DNA of 64,000 nucleotides from Aeromonas veronii bv. veronii (GTDB taxonomy: Bacteria > Pseudomonadota > Gammaproteobacteria > Enterobacterales > Aeromonadaceae), in NCBI RefSeq assembly GCF_000820225.1, contig NZ_CDDK01000031.1, positions 418,076 through 482,075 on the forward strand, given 5' to 3'. Numbering within the stretch: the first letter of the stretch is position 1; every line of letters starts with the position of its first letter. The position numbers were made by a program, and so were the translations under genes. The notes under the pieces were generated by a model, which saw only the letters and a list, made by a program, of their open reading frames with translations, made no database searches and was not told the DNA's origin. Shown piece by piece: positions 9,927 through 20,138 of this stretch.

Positions 9927-10560
9927 TCTGCTCATCACGGCCCTGGGCGACACCCTGATCATGGTGTTTGCCTCCGCCCTGTTTGGCTGCCTGCTGGGCC
10001 TGCCACTCGGCGTGGCACTGCATGTAACCAAGGCGGGCCAGATCCTGGCCAACCCCTTGCTCAACCGTACTCTGGGTATGGTGGTCAACGTGGGTCGCTC
10101 GGTGCCCTTTATCATTCTGCTGGTCGCCATCATTCCGCTGACCCGGCTGATTGTCGGCACCAGTATCGGCACCATCGCTGCCATCGTGCCGCTGACTGTC
10201 GGTTGCATCCCCTTCATCGCCCGTCTGGTAGAAGGGGCCCTGATGGAAGTGCCGGACGGCCTGCTGGAAGCGGCCAAGGCGATGGGCGCCAAGCCGCTGC
10301 AAATCATCACCAAGGTGCTGCTGCCCGAGGCTCTGCCCGGCATCCTCAACAGTGTCACCATTACCCTCGTCACTCTGGTGAACTACTCGGCCATGGCCGG
10401 GGCCATCGGTGGCGGTGGTCTGGGGGATGTCGGTATTCGTTATGGTTATCAGCGCTTTGACCCGACCGTCATGCTGGTGACCGTGGTTATCCTGGTAGTA
10501 CTGGTTCAACTTATCCAGAGCGCGGGTGAGCGCCTGGTCAACAAATGTGATCATCGTTAA
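9907..10560 (+). CDS. metI: Methionine ABC importer permease MetI
   Basis: Inner-membrane permease of the MetNIQ importer, 217 residues with about five hydrophobic segments. The EAA-loop that couples to the ATPase is visible around [28 protein letters not shown]. The late segment with [20 protein letters not shown] is typical of MetI/methionine-type permeases. The start lies inside the end of metN and the stop is 25 bp before metQ, so the three genes form an operon. Confidence 0.96.
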   Translation: MSEAMINLLITALGDTLIMVFASALFGCLLGLPLGVALHVTKAGQILANPLLNRTLGMVVNVGRSVPFIILLVAIIPLTRLIVGTSIGTIAAIVPLTVGCIPFIARLVEGALMEVPDGLLEAAKAMGAKPLQIITKVLLPEALPGILNSVTITLVTLVNYSAMAGAIGGGGLGDVGIRYGYQRFDPTVMLVTVVILVVLVQLIQSAGERLVNKCDHR

Positions 10561-10585
10561 TCGTCGATTTCTGACAGGAGGTTTT

Positions 10586-11386
10586 ATGAAATTTGGCATC
10601 AAATCCGTTGCGGCAGCCCTGCTGGCTGGTCTGGTTCTGGCCGGTTGCGGTCAAAAAGAAGAGAGCAAGGTTCTGAAAGTGGGCGCTATTGCCGGCCCGG
10701 AGACCGAACTGGTTGAAGTGGCTGCCAAGGTAGCCAAAGAGAAATACGGTCTGACAGTCGAGGTGGTCAACTTCTCCGACTACGTCACCCCGAACGTGGC
10801 GCTGAACGATGGCAGCATCGACGTCAACGCCTTCCAGCACAAACCCTATCTGGATGCGCAGGTGCGTGATCGCGGCTTCAAGCTGGTGCCGGTTGGCAAC
10901 ACCTTCGTCTACCCGATTGCCGGTTACTCCAAGAAGATCAAGGCGCTGAGCGAGCTGCAAGATGGCGCCCAGATCGCGGTACCGAACGATCCGACCAACC
11001 TGGGTCGCTCGCTGATCCTGCTGGCCAAACAGGGTCTGATCACCCTGAAGGATGGCGCCGGTCTGGAAGCGACCGTGCTGGATATCGCCAGCAACCCGCG
11101 CAACTTCAAGATTGTCGAGCTGGAAGCAGCCCAGCTGCCGCGCTCACTGGAAGATGTGGATCTCGCTATCATCAACAACACCTTCGCCGGTCAGATTGGT
11201 CTGACCCCGACTGAAAATGGCCTGTTTGTTGAAGACAAAGAGTCCCCGTACGTCAACCTGATCGTCGCCCGCGACAACAACAAGGATGACGAGAAGGTCA
11301 AACAGTTCGTACAGTCTTTCCAGACCGATGACGTCTACAAGAAAGGGTTGGAGCTGTTCAAAGGCGGCCTGGTAAAAGGTTGGTAA
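10586..11386 (+). CDS. metQ: Methionine-binding lipoprotein MetQ
   Basis: Periplasmic substrate-binding lipoprotein (NlpA/MetQ family) that delivers methionine to MetI. The signal peptide ends in the lipobox LAGC with Cys21 as the lipidation site. Family segments include VGAIAGPETELVE, NFSDYVTPNVALNDGSIDVNAFQHKPYL and IAVPNDPTNLGRSL. A strong CAGGAGG precedes the ATG at 10586. The last base of the operon is followed by a strong terminator. The length of 266 residues is normal. Confidence 0.96.
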   Translation: MKFGIKSVAAALLAGLVLAGCGQKEESKVLKVGAIAGPETELVEVAAKVAKEKYGLTVEVVNFSDYVTPNVALNDGSIDVNAFQHKPYLDAQVRDRGFKLVPVGNTFVYPIAGYSKKIKALSELQDGAQIAVPNDPTNLGRSLILLAKQGLITLKDGAGLEATVLDIASNPRNFKIVELEAAQLPRSLEDVDLAIINNTFAGQIGLTPTENGLFVEDKESPYVNLIVARDNNKDDEKVKQFVQSFQTDDVYKKGLELFKGGLVKGW

Positions 11387-11398
11387 TTGCTCACTCGG

Positions 11399-11431
11399 CA
11401 AAAAAGGCCACGCAATGCGTGGCCTTTTTTA
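11399..11431 (+). terminator. Terminator of metNIQ
   Basis: GGCCACGC and GCGTGGCC arms around a 3-nt loop, flanked by A- and T-runs (ends in TTTTTT). Confidence 0.92.
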
Positions 11432-11482
11432 TTGGCGCCGCTATCATATCCGCGAGCACGGCAACACGAACATACTCATAAC

Positions 11483-11983
11483 ATGAAAAAATGGTATCTG
11501 GCCTACTGCAAGCCAAAAGAAGAGGCCCGCGCCCGCGCCCACCTCGATGCCCAGGGTATCGAATCCTATTACCCCATGGTGGAGATCGAGAAGCTGCGCA
11601 GGGGCAAGCGAGTTCCGGTACGGGAACCCATGTTCCCCAACTATCTGTTTATCTTTGTCGATCTGGAAGAGGTGACACCGGTCACCCTGAAATCGACCCG
11701 CGGCATCAGCAGAATCATCCACTTTGGCAGTGAATGGACCCCCATCAGCAGCAAGCTGGTCTATCAGCTGATGAGCCGCGATGACAGCGACGAGGCGAGA
11801 GCCAGCTACGCCAGTCTGCCCTGCTCGGGCGACAAGGTGCTGATTGAAGAGGGGCCGCTTGCCGGCTTCGAAGCCATCTATATGGAGCCGGATGGAGAGA
11901 AACGTGCGATTTTGCTGGTCAGCCTGCTCAACCGAGAGACTACCAGCAGCTTCGACAACCACACCTTCAGACGTCTGGACTAA
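11483..11983 (+). CDS. rfaH: Transcription antiterminator RfaH
   Basis: NusG paralogue that is recruited at ops pause sites and suppresses Rho termination in long surface-polysaccharide and virulence operons. The N-terminal NGN domain starts MKKWYLAYCKPKEEARARAHL and contains PMFPNYLFIFVDL. The C-terminal KOW-like part includes GDKVLIEEGPLAGFEAIY. At 166 residues it matches RfaH (162 in E. coli) rather than NusG (about 180), and the helix-hairpin positions fit RfaH. Single-gene unit with only 60 bp to the convergent chemoreceptor gene. Confidence 0.92.
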   Translation: MKKWYLAYCKPKEEARARAHLDAQGIESYYPMVEIEKLRRGKRVPVREPMFPNYLFIFVDLEEVTPVTLKSTRGISRIIHFGSEWTPISSKLVYQLMSRDDSDEARASYASLPCSGDKVLIEEGPLAGFEAIYMEPDGEKRAILLVSLLNRETTSSFDNHTFRRLD

Positions 11984-12042
11984 GCCCATGGGCCAGACGG
12001 CCCGGTGAATGGCAATAGCAATGGCGGGATGCTCCCGCCATC

Positions 12043-14019
12043 TCACGCATCACGATCAAAGCGGGCGATGACCGCCTTCAGCTTGCCGGTATCGCCAGCC
12101 AGTCTGGCTACGATCTCCTCCCCCTGCTGACTGCGCTGACAGGATTGCCGACTGAGCGCGGCAATGTCATCGACCGTACCGGATACCTCGGCGGCCACCC
12201 GCGACTGCTGCTCGGTTGCCACCGAAATGGCCTCCAGCTGGCCCGACAGCGACTGCACCAGCTGGTTCATGGCACTCAGGGTATCGGTCACCAATCCAAC
12301 TGCATCCCGCCCTTGCTCTACCAACCGGGTTCCGCTGCTGACGGTACTTACCGTCTGGCGAGTCTGCTGGGAGATGGCCGCAATAGTCTGGCTGATCTCG
12401 GCGGTTGATTGATGGGTGCGGGTCGCCAGCTGGCGTACCTCATCGGCTACCACCGCAAAACCGCGCCCCTGCTCGCCTGCCCGCGCCGCTTCTATCGCCG
12501 CATTGAGTGCCAGCAGATTGGTCTGCTCCGCAATGGTGGCGATCACCTCGGTGATCTGCCCCACCTGTTCACTCTGATGCTCCAACAGCCCCATGGCCTC
12601 GTTGGCCTGCCCAATCATGATGGCAATCTGCTGCATGGTATCGCTCATTCGTGCCAGCGCGGCCTCTCCCTGACGGGTCTGCTGCCGCACCTGATGGGCT
12701 CCATCCGCCACACTGGCAATGTTGCCAGCCACATCACGAGCACTCACCGACATCTGATCGATAGCCGCCGCCACCGCATCGACCCGCTGATCCTGCTCCG
12801 TCAGATCCGCCACTATGGCTCTGGTAGTGCTGCCCACATCGAGACAGGCCACCTCGACCTGCCCCACTGCGCCCTGCAACTCCCCGACCAGATGATGTAA
12901 CTGGGCAGACATCCGGTTGATGGAACCGGTCAACTCTCCCAACTCATCCTGCCCTGTGATTGGCAAGGGCTCAGCCGCCAGCCGGCCATCCGCAACCTGC
13001 CCCGCCCGGTTCACCAGACAGGCAATGTCACGGGTCAGACGGCGACTAAAGAACCAGGCGACCACCATGCCAAGCACGATGGCGCTGCCGGTAGCCAACA
13101 GCAGAGTCTGGTTTATGGCCCTCCCGGCTCCGGTCATCTGCGCCGAAATCTGATCCACCTCGGCACGGGTTTTCCCCACCTGCTGGACCAGTTGCTCGCT
13201 GAGACTGGACTGCATCGGCTCGATGTCGGTGGCCATCAGGTAGTTGGCCTGATCCCAATCCGGCGCCTGGCGCTTCTCGATCACCTGCCCCACCAGCTCG
13301 GAGAAGGGGGTCGCCATCTCTTCAAACAGCTGCCAGAGGCTCAGCTGGGTGTCGGTAAAGAGCGCGGCTTGCTGCTTAACCTCAGCCACACGCTGCTGAT
13401 GAAACTGGTAGTAATCCTGATACTTGCGGCGGTATTCGGGGTCGCCTGAGATAAGAAAATCCCGCAGGGCAGAGAGGGCGTTGGCGAGGCTGTTATAGGC
13501 ATCTCCCACCTGTTTGAGCAGCATGCGGCGATCGCCGGAGAGTTGATCCTGCGGAGTGCCAACTTCTTCATTGGCAAAGGATTGCAACTGATCGAGCGCC
13601 GCCTCCGCCAGCGGACCCGCCTCCTGCAGCATCAGGGTGTGAGCGGGCAGATTCTCTTCACTCTGGGCGATGATCCACACCTTCTCCTGATGGCTTTTGA
13701 AGGTCTCGAGAGACTTGGCGAGCGCCGGACTGAAGGCCTGATGGGCGATGGCCTGCCAGGCCGACTCCCACTCCTGCTTGAGGCGGGAAGCCTGAGCCGG
13801 ATCCTTGCCGAGGATCAGATAGCCACGCAAGGCAGAAACGGTGGCAACCAGCGCCTTCTGGCTCGTTTCATCCCGCTGCAGAGCGGGCAGCGCCTGCTCC
13901 AGCAGGGTGTGTTGGGCCTGATTGATCTGGGTCAGCCGGTAATAGACCAGCGTGGAGGAGAGCAGGATCAGCAGGTTGATAAAACCGAAGCTGAGCAGCA
14001 ACTTGCTTGAGATTTTCAT
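12043..14019 (-). CDS. Methyl-accepting chemotaxis protein
   Basis: A 658-residue transmembrane chemoreceptor. TM1 spans about residues 8-28, a large all-helical periplasmic sensor runs to about residue 300 (helical-bimodular-like, ligand unknown), and TM2 spans about 303-323. A HAMP domain follows, then a long cytoplasmic coiled coil with the conserved hairpin tip [19 protein letters not shown] and [12 protein letters not shown] (about 505-540). The C-terminus lacks a CheR-tethering pentapeptide such as NWETF. The ATG at 14019 is preferred because AAGG lies 6 nt upstream. It lies 39 bp downstream of the REC-EAL gene, so it may belong to the same transcript. Confidence 0.9.
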   Translation of the reverse strand: MKISSKLLLSFGFINLLILLSSTLVYYRLTQINQAQHTLLEQALPALQRDETSQKALVATVSALRGYLILGKDPAQASRLKQEWESAWQAIAHQAFSPALAKSLETFKSHQEKVWIIAQSEENLPAHTLMLQEAGPLAEAALDQLQSFANEEVGTPQDQLSGDRRMLLKQVGDAYNSLANALSALRDFLISGDPEYRRKYQDYYQFHQQRVAEVKQQAALFTDTQLSLWQLFEEMATPFSELVGQVIEKRQAPDWDQANYLMATDIEPMQSSLSEQLVQQVGKTRAEVDQISAQMTGAGRAINQTLLLATGSAIVLGMVVAWFFSRRLTRDIACLVNRAGQVADGRLAAEPLPITGQDELGELTGSINRMSAQLHHLVGELQGAVGQVEVACLDVGSTTRAIVADLTEQDQRVDAVAAAIDQMSVSARDVAGNIASVADGAHQVRQQTRQGEAALARMSDTMQQIAIMIGQANEAMGLLEHQSEQVGQITEVIATIAEQTNLLALNAAIEAARAGEQGRGFAVVADEVRQLATRTHQSTAEISQTIAAISQQTRQTVSTVSSGTRLVEQGRDAVGLVTDTLSAMNQLVQSLSGQLEAISVATEQQSRVAAEVSGTVDDIAALSRQSCQRSQQGEEIVARLAGDTGKLKAVIARFDRDA

Positions 14020-14058
14020 GAACATCCTTGTTCAAACGGAGGGATCCAGCCAACAGAA

Positions 14059-15270
14059 TCAGATAGATATCAGTGTAGGCAATCTATCTTGCCAAGTCCG
14101 GTGCCAATTAGCCAATTCACTGCGCGGCATCGGGCGGGCAGAGAAAAATCCCTGACAAAGGTCGCAACCTAGCTGGGCCAGCACTCGCCAGGTTGCCTCA
14201 TCCTCTACCCCTTCCGCCACCGACTTCAGCCCCAGCTTGCGGGCTAACTCGATACTGGACTCGATGATAGCCAAACGTGACGGATCGGCATGGCAGCGAT
14301 CGACAAAGGAGCGATCCAGCTTGAGTTCGGTGAACGGCAACAGTGCCAGCTGCTGCATCGAGGAGTAGCCGGTACCAAAATCATCGATGGAGAGGCCAAA
14401 ACCATGCATCCTCAGCCGGGTCAGCACCTCCAGAGACTTGCCCAGATCCTGTACGAATGCGCTCTCGGTCACCTCCAGGGTGATGAGCTCAGGATTGATG
14501 CTCCAGCGCTTGCACTGATCAATCAATAAGTTGCAGAGGTCCCCTTCAATGAGTGAGGTGGTAGAGAGGTTCATCGACAGATTGAGTGACAACCCGGTTT
14601 CCTCCCATAAATGGCCATCACTCAGAGATTTGCTGATGATCACCTCGGTCAACGGATCGATAAGCCCGTTGTGCTCCGCCAGTGAAATAAAACGCCCGGG
14701 CGGGATCAGGCCAAACTCGGGGTGTTGCCAGCGGGCCAACGCCTCCATCCCGACCCATTCGCCGGATGCAAAACTCACCTTGGGCTGATACCAGGGCAGC
14801 AGTTGATCTTGCTCGATCGCCCGACGCAACTCATCGAGTCCTATTCTGTGCCCCTCTTCCTTCCTGACGGGTTCCTGCCGGGGTGACCAAGCCTGGATAA
14901 GCCGCTGGAGCTGCTGCGGCGTTGAGGGTTTCTCTATGCGACCGAGCACCTGCAAGCCATAAGCGGTACTCATACGCAATACAGCTTCCACCACATTCCC
15001 CTCAAGTGCGCTGGAGAGGATAATGCCGCCCTGAAAACCACCTAGCGACAGGCGGCGCAACAGCGCCATGCCATCCATTCCGGGCATTCGCAGATCGCAA
15101 AACAGGATATCGACGTTGTGTTGCTGGCTAAGCGCCAACGCCTCGATACCATCAACCGCTTCCAGCAGATTCTGGTAACCCAGGCTGCGGATCTGGTGCA
15201 GCAGCGCCTTGCGCTGAAATCCATGGTCTTCCACGACCATGATGACCAACTCATGTTGTGCTTTTTTCAT
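14059..15270 (-). CDS. Response regulator with EAL (c-di-GMP phosphodiesterase) output
   Basis: A REC domain (residues 1-120, phospho-acceptor Asp59 in FCDLRMPGMDG) is joined to an EAL domain (about 150-395). The EAL catalytic set looks complete: MEALARW, NLSMNLS, EVTESAF, DDFGTGYSS, LKLDRSF and SVAEGVE. The domain is therefore predicted to hydrolyse c-di-GMP. The ATG at 15270 lies inside the end of the hybrid kinase gene (20-bp overlap), pointing to translational coupling and a cognate pair. This architecture resembles RocR/PvrR-type regulators. An upstream TTG start at 15297 exists but is less likely. Confidence 0.88.
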   Translation of the reverse strand: MKKAQHELVIMVVEDHGFQRKALLHQIRSLGYQNLLEAVDGIEALALSQQHNVDILFCDLRMPGMDGMALLRRLSLGGFQGGIILSSALEGNVVEAVLRMSTAYGLQVLGRIEKPSTPQQLQRLIQAWSPRQEPVRKEEGHRIGLDELRRAIEQDQLLPWYQPKVSFASGEWVGMEALARWQHPEFGLIPPGRFISLAEHNGLIDPLTEVIISKSLSDGHLWEETGLSLNLSMNLSTTSLIEGDLCNLLIDQCKRWSINPELITLEVTESAFVQDLGKSLEVLTRLRMHGFGLSIDDFGTGYSSMQQLALLPFTELKLDRSFVDRCHADPSRLAIIESSIELARKLGLKSVAEGVEDEATWRVLAQLGCDLCQGFFSARPMPRSELANWHRTWQDRLPTLISI

Positions 15271-18200
15271 CGAGCCATAATCCAATGTCGTGGGCAATCG
15301 CCGTCATCAACCTCTGCACTGTGCTGACCAGATCGTCGAGCTCGTCGAGCCGCTTCAATCGCGCTGCCGATTCCAGCATGGCAGCCTGGCTGGCAAGCTC
15401 CTCCAACCCGACCATTCGGGCAGCCCCCTTGATCCGGTGGGCTGTCTCTACCAAAGCGCTGGCATCATGACAAATAAGCGCTGCCATCATGGCCTCGCCA
15501 TCCTGCCGGTTGGAATCGAGATACTCCACCGCCATGGCTCGCGCGGTCAACTCGTCACCAAACAGCGCCAACCAGCGCTCAGCCTGCATGCCTGTAGCCC
15601 CAACAACGGGCGCAACCGCGCTTCTGGTTGGCGTCCTCTCTGCCAGCCAATGGGCCAGCATCTGGCGCAAGATATCCAGCGGGTAGGGCTTCAGTAACAT
15701 GTCACTCATGCCAGCCTCTACCATACGAGCACTCGCCTCTTCCGACGTATCTGCCGTTACCCCTATGATGGGTGCCGTCACTCCCGCAGCCCGCAGCGCC
15801 TTGGTCAGGGCATAACCATCCATCACCGGCATATGGCAATCAGTCAGCAGCAGAGAGAATTGCTGTCCCTGCCAGGCCCGCAGAGCCTTCTCGCCATCTT
15901 CCACAACCTGAGCCTCGATACCAAGAATGGCCAACTGCCGTGCCAGCAAGGCACGATTGACCGGATGATCATCGGCCACCAATACTTTGCCACCCAGCTT
16001 CTCTGCAAGCGTAGGGAGGTGCGGTGTGACCCGCTCCTGTAGCAATTCGTGGCAGCTCTCCAGCAGAAGATCCGGATAGAGAGGAGATAGACCCAAGCGC
16101 CACCATTTCTGTTCACCAATCCGCCCCCGTAACGCCTCATCGGGTGACGCTATGATCCCCTTCAGCGCAGAGTGTTGCAGCCAGCTTTGCCATTCCCCCC
16201 CAAGCGCTTGCTCAAGCCACCGTTGATCGGCCAACAGCAACCCTTCCAGTGAGCGACTAAGCTCACTGGCCCCCAAGTACCTGAGCTTGGCCCCCTGCCG
16301 TACCATGGCCGCTTCGAGGTTGGTGTCATCGCTGAAAAACCACCATTCTGTGTCAGCCAGAGCAGGGGGATCCCACTGCGGATTGGTTAGCGGCACGGTA
16401 AAGCGGAAGCAGGAGCCCTCTCCTGCCTTGCTGGTCAGTGTCAGTGCCCCCCCCATTTTGCATACCAGCTGCTCACAGATTGCCAACCCCAGTCCGGTGC
16501 CACCAAAACGACGGTTGATATCTGACTCCACCTGCTCAAAAGGCGTGAACAGCAGCGCCTGCTTCTCTTCGGCGATCCCGATACCGGTGTCACTGACACT
16601 GATGGTCAGTTGCTCGCTCAGGTAGCTGACCCGGATAGTAATCCCCCCTTGTTCGGTAAACTTCACCGCATTGTTGAGCAGGTTGGAGATGACCTGACCA
16701 ATACGCACCCCATCGATGTCGGCCCAATCCGGCACATGATGCTCCCACTCCAGCACCACGTTGAGCCCCTTGTTATGAGCCAGTGCCGCATGGCCACGAA
16801 TGGCATCGCAGATCACCGTTTGCAACCGGCTGCTCTGGTAATTCAACTGCAACTGACCCGCTTCTATCTTGGAAAAATCGAGGATGTCATTGACCAGATA
16901 GAGCAGGTTGTTGGTCGAGGTGACCACATTGCGCACCATAAAACGCTGGTCGTCGTTGAGCTCGCTCATTTGCAGCAATTCGAGCATGCCATGCATGCCT
17001 GAAATGGGTGTTCGTAGTTCATGGCTCATGGTTGCCAAAAAGCGGCTGCGAGCCTGCATCGCCTGCTCGGCATAGGCGCGAGCTTCGCGCAACTCATATT
17101 CCTGTTGCTTGAGGGCAGTGATGTCCTGAATCACCCCGTTAAGGATCAGTGCCTGCTGCTCCTGTCTGACAAAGTTGCCACGCACTTGCAGATAGCGATC
17201 TCCATCAGGTCGCTCCACCTTGACCTCCAGATCGAGGGGAGCCAGAGTCTCGGCATGATTGGCCACCTTGCTGACAAAATCCTGCAACGCCTCTTCGGTA
17301 AAGCCGAACACCTCACAACCCGATTCGGCATTGAACAGCTCCTGCCGGGAAGCCCCGAGGATCTCGCTGGCCCCCTGAGAAGCATACAAAAACCGCCCCT
17401 TGCCGGGTCCTTGCCACAAATACTGATAGACCACCCCAGGCATGCTGTCGGTAATCTGGGTAAGGCGATTTTCAGCCTGACGGGCGCGCTCCTCCGCCTC
17501 TTTGATCCGGCTGACATCGGTCAGTACTGTCAACACCCCCAGCATATTGCCATCGGGATCGCGATAAGGACGTTTGGCATAGATAACATGGCAGGGCGTA
17601 CCATCAGCTCGCAGGTTACTGCCTGCACCCTCCAGATCCTGTCCGGTCTGCCACACCAAACGCTCTTCTTCCAACACACTGTTTCTGAGTGTCTCTGGCA
17701 TGTTTTGCAGCTCCTCACTGCTACTGCCAGCACCGAGGAAAGCATCGCGATAGGCCTGATTGCACAAGGTGATCCGCTGCTCGCTATCACGAAGCGCCAC
17801 CATGGTTGGCAGTGAGTTGAGCAAGGTCTGCACAAACAGCAACTGTTCGTTCAGCTTGTCCTCTGCGATTTTCCGCTGCGCAATCTGGCGACGCAAACTG
17901 CGAGCCCAGAACATCACCAGCAAACCGCTGACGAGCAAGGCGCCCCCCCCTATGGCCAACCATTTGTAAATCAGGGTGTAATCAGACTCGATATTGACCG
18001 ACACATTGAGCCAGCGTCGTTCCAGCAGTTGCCATTCCTCATCCGTGATGGTCAGCAGCAACTTGTCCATGATGCGGAGCAACTCGGGCTGAGCATTATC
18101 GACAGCCATACTGATAGGTACGGAAAATTCGGGGGAGCTCAGCACTACCTGATACTTATCATTGAAACCCTTCATCGCCTGCTGTCCCAGATTGGTCATG

Positions 18201-19492
18201 GTCAACAGCACATATTCGGCTCGCCCAGTATCAAGCAAGGTCAGTAAATCGGCATCTTTGCCTACTTCGATAATATTGGCGCCCAGCGCGTGAATGAGAG
18301 AGGCTTCGTAAGAACCCGTCACACCACCAATCAGACGCCCTTTCAGCTCGACCAACGACTTCAGCGGGCGAGCACCGTGTCTGGCTACAACATAGCTGTC
18401 GAACTTCAGATAGGAGGAGGTAAAAGAGGCAAAGGACTGACGATCCTTGAGCGGTGTCATCAAGGGAATAAGGTCCACTTTGTGCTGTTTCAGCAGTTTA
18501 AGTGACTCCTGCCAGGTATTTGTCGACGCCAGCTCAAAGCGGATCCCGGAGCGCAGACTCAATAACTTCATCAGGTCTGCCGTATAGCCATGCAATTCAC
18601 CTTCGTCATCGATTTCACTGATGCCGGCAAATCCGGGGGCAACGGCGAACTTGATGACCTTGTTTCTCTGCTTCAGCCAACTAGCCTCATCAGGTTCCAG
18701 CAACAGACCAGCGTTGGCGCGTTCATCTTCCTGATGCAACCGTAGTCGTGAGTCAGCAACGGGTATCTGTTGATATGCATGCCAAAGCTTCTCGCTCAGC
18801 TCTGGCTGGCGGGAGCTGGTCGCCATCGTCAGCGTGCTGCCAGAAAGCCACCCAGGAGCGACAACCCCCATTGATGCTGGCATTCTCTCCATCTTGAGGG
18901 TAACAATTGGACCCAACTCAAGATATGCATCGACAGCGCCCAGCTTGACCATATAGGTCGCCTCGTCACGGCTCTCAAGCTCAGTTACATCAGAGACCCC
19001 CAAACGAGCCAATTCATTACAACTGCCAAACCCGCGAATACAGACCCAGCGTAACTTGCGCGCCTGCTCCAGGGTCAATTGCTGATCAGGGGTATGCATT
19101 AAAATGGAGCGGGCATATGAACCGATACTGCCAATAGGGTTTATCCCCTTCAGCTCAAGAGCATTACGTTCGACTCCGATTAATGCATCGATCTGGCCGC
19201 CTTGGAGAGCAATCTGGGCATCTACGTAGGAGTTGTAGGAGATATAGCGCAGGGACACGCCCATTTCGGCTGCAATGCGCGAGGCCAACTCCTTGAGCGG
19301 ACCGGCATAACGCTGGTTGGGGAGCTGATAGATGAAAGGGGGATAACCACCACGGGGTACCCCGACCAGCAGCTCTTTTTGTGCGGAAATTTCGTTACTT
19401 GTGCTCTCATCTTGCGGTTGGGGAGCCGCAACAGCCAACATGCCTGAAAACAACAGCAAAATGGGAAGAAAAAGCTGACGAAGGAGTGGCAT
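15251..19492 (-). CDS. Unorthodox BvgS-like hybrid sensor histidine kinase
   Basis: A 1413-residue inner-membrane sensor. Signal peptide (1-23), then two tandem periplasmic solute-binding (SBP_bac_3, Venus-flytrap) domains (about 40-265 and 280-505), one TM helix (about 515-535) and two PAS-type segments. Next is HisKA with SHELRTP (His824), then an HATPase with NLLNNAVKF, DTGIGIAEE and GGTGLGLAI. REC has LLTDCHMPVMDG (Asp1218) and a C-terminal HPt has VETAHRIKGAAR (His1352). The phosphorelay residues are all present. Two VFT domains are the hallmark of BvgS/EvgS kinases. The gene overlaps the REC-EAL gene downstream, so phosphate likely flows to that regulator. The ligand is unknown. Confidence 0.9.
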   Translation of the reverse strand: MPLLRQLFLPILLLFSGMLAVAAPQPQDESTSNEISAQKELLVGVPRGGYPPFIYQLPNQRYAGPLKELASRIAAEMGVSLRYISYNSYVDAQIALQGGQIDALIGVERNALELKGINPIGSIGSYARSILMHTPDQQLTLEQARKLRWVCIRGFGSCNELARLGVSDVTELESRDEATYMVKLGAVDAYLELGPIVTLKMERMPASMGVVAPGWLSGSTLTMATSSRQPELSEKLWHAYQQIPVADSRLRLHQEDERANAGLLLEPDEASWLKQRNKVIKFAVAPGFAGISEIDDEGELHGYTADLMKLLSLRSGIRFELASTNTWQESLKLLKQHKVDLIPLMTPLKDRQSFASFTSSYLKFDSYVVARHGARPLKSLVELKGRLIGGVTGSYEASLIHALGANIIEVGKDADLLTLLDTGRAEYVLLTMTNLGQQAMKGFNDKYQVVLSSPEFSVPISMAVDNAQPELLRIMDKLLLTITDEEWQLLERRWLNVSVNIESDYTLIYKWLAIGGGALLVSGLLVMFWARSLRRQIAQRKIAEDKLNEQLLFVQTLLNSLPTMVALRDSEQRITLCNQAYRDAFLGAGSSSEELQNMPETLRNSVLEEERLVWQTGQDLEGAGSNLRADGTPCHVIYAKRPYRDPDGNMLGVLTVLTDVSRIKEAEERARQAENRLTQITDSMPGVVYQYLWQGPGKGRFLYASQGASEILGASRQELFNAESGCEVFGFTEEALQDFVSKVANHAETLAPLDLEVKVERPDGDRYLQVRGNFVRQEQQALILNGVIQDITALKQQEYELREARAYAEQAMQARSRFLATMSHELRTPISGMHGMLELLQMSELNDDQRFMVRNVVTSTNNLLYLVNDILDFSKIEAGQLQLNYQSSRLQTVICDAIRGHAALAHNKGLNVVLEWEHHVPDWADIDGVRIGQVISNLLNNAVKFTEQGGITIRVSYLSEQLTISVSDTGIGIAEEKQALLFTPFEQVESDINRRFGGTGLGLAICEQLVCKMGGALTLTSKAGEGSCFRFTVPLTNPQWDPPALADTEWWFFSDDTNLEAAMVRQGAKLRYLGASELSRSLEGLLLADQRWLEQALGGEWQSWLQHSALKGIIASPDEALRGRIGEQKWWRLGLSPLYPDLLLESCHELLQERVTPHLPTLAEKLGGKVLVADDHPVNRALLARQLAILGIEAQVVEDGEKALRAWQGQQFSLLLTDCHMPVMDGYALTKALRAAGVTAPIIGVTADTSEEASARMVEAGMSDMLLKPYPLDILRQMLAHWLAERTPTRSAVAPVVGATGMQAERWLALFGDELTARAMAVEYLDSNRQDGEAMMAALICHDASALVETAHRIKGAARMVGLEELASQAAMLESAARLKRLDELDDLVSTVQRLMTAIAHDIGLWLDEKSTT

Positions 19493-19650
19493 AAGGTCTT
19501 GTCCTGATGAGTAAAACAGATAGGGCTGCCACCTCTAATCTTGCAGATCCTGACGACGCAAGGCGAGAAAACAATCGCAGCTGTTACAAAGAGGGCGGAG
19601 AGGATAATACTGAGTCACCAACATGTGAACCTGGAATCAACCGCAAGATG

Positions 19651-19680
19651 GAAAAATGGCAGGCATGCAGCCTGCCATTT
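19651..19680 (-). terminator. Terminator of the DUF1127-like gene
   Basis: An 11-bp inverted repeat (AAATGGCAGGC, loop ATGCA). Read on the minus strand it ends in a T5 run. It lies 35 bp past the stop of the minus-strand gene at 19716. Confidence 0.75.
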
Positions 19681-19715
19681 CACTAGCGAGGGGGATCTTA
19701 TTCTCCCCTTCGCGA

Positions 19716-19919
19716 TCAGGTTATTCGATTCCCGAGGCGGAAGCCGGTTTGATACTCCCGCTCGCGAACGAGGGCGATTTGACCCTGATATCCTTCCAGC
19801 CCGATATCCCTGAGCAGGGCGGGTGACAGATTGACTTGCACGAGACGACGCTCGACCCGGGCAATCCTTCTCTGGACCAGGGATTCAACACTGCGCAGTA
19901 AAACCAGTTCGATAGACAT
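19716..19919 (-). CDS. Small DUF1127-like protein
   Basis: 67 residues, starting MSIELVLLRSVESLV, with GGAG 6 nt before the ATG. The C-terminal half contains LSPALLRDIGLEGYQGQ, resembling the short basic helix of DUF1127 (YjiS-like) proteins, usually written as L-x-D-I-G-L. Basic residues (QRRIARVERRL) suggest RNA or membrane-surface contact, as reported for DUF1127 proteins in alphaproteobacteria. The family match is by eye and the function is not established here. It follows a 30-residue ORF by 86 bp and ends in its own terminator. Confidence 0.6.
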   Translation of the reverse strand: MSIELVLLRSVESLVQRRIARVERRLVQVNLSPALLRDIGLEGYQGQIALVREREYQTGFRLGNRIT

Positions 19920-20005
19920 GACATTCTCCAGTTGAACATGCGGTTCTCCCGGAGAAAGTGGATATCACCCTGCGGGACGAACCGCGGGTGATAAAAAGAC
20001 AGGGG

Positions 20006-20098
20006 TTACCTGTTTACGCCACGCGGTAAAAGAGCACGAGATTTCACGCCACACGCAGTGCCGCGAGAGAATGCAATATTAAGCATCAGATGTTGCAT
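20006..20098 (-). CDS. Candidate 30-residue small protein
   Basis: An ORF starting MQHLMLNIAFSRG and ending LLPRGVNR. A perfect AAGGAG lies 6 nt before the ATG, and plausible -35/-10 elements lie about 40 bp upstream of that. The product is basic with one cysteine and has no membrane segment. It precedes the DUF1127-like gene on the same strand with no terminator between, so the two could share a transcript. It could be a regulatory leader ORF instead of a stable protein. I recognise no family. Confidence 0.5.
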   Translation of the reverse strand: MQHLMLNIAFSRGTACGVKSRALLPRGVNR

Positions 20099-20138
20099 TT
20101 TCGTCTCCTTACCGGGTAAAAGTTGAACAGGTTGCAGA

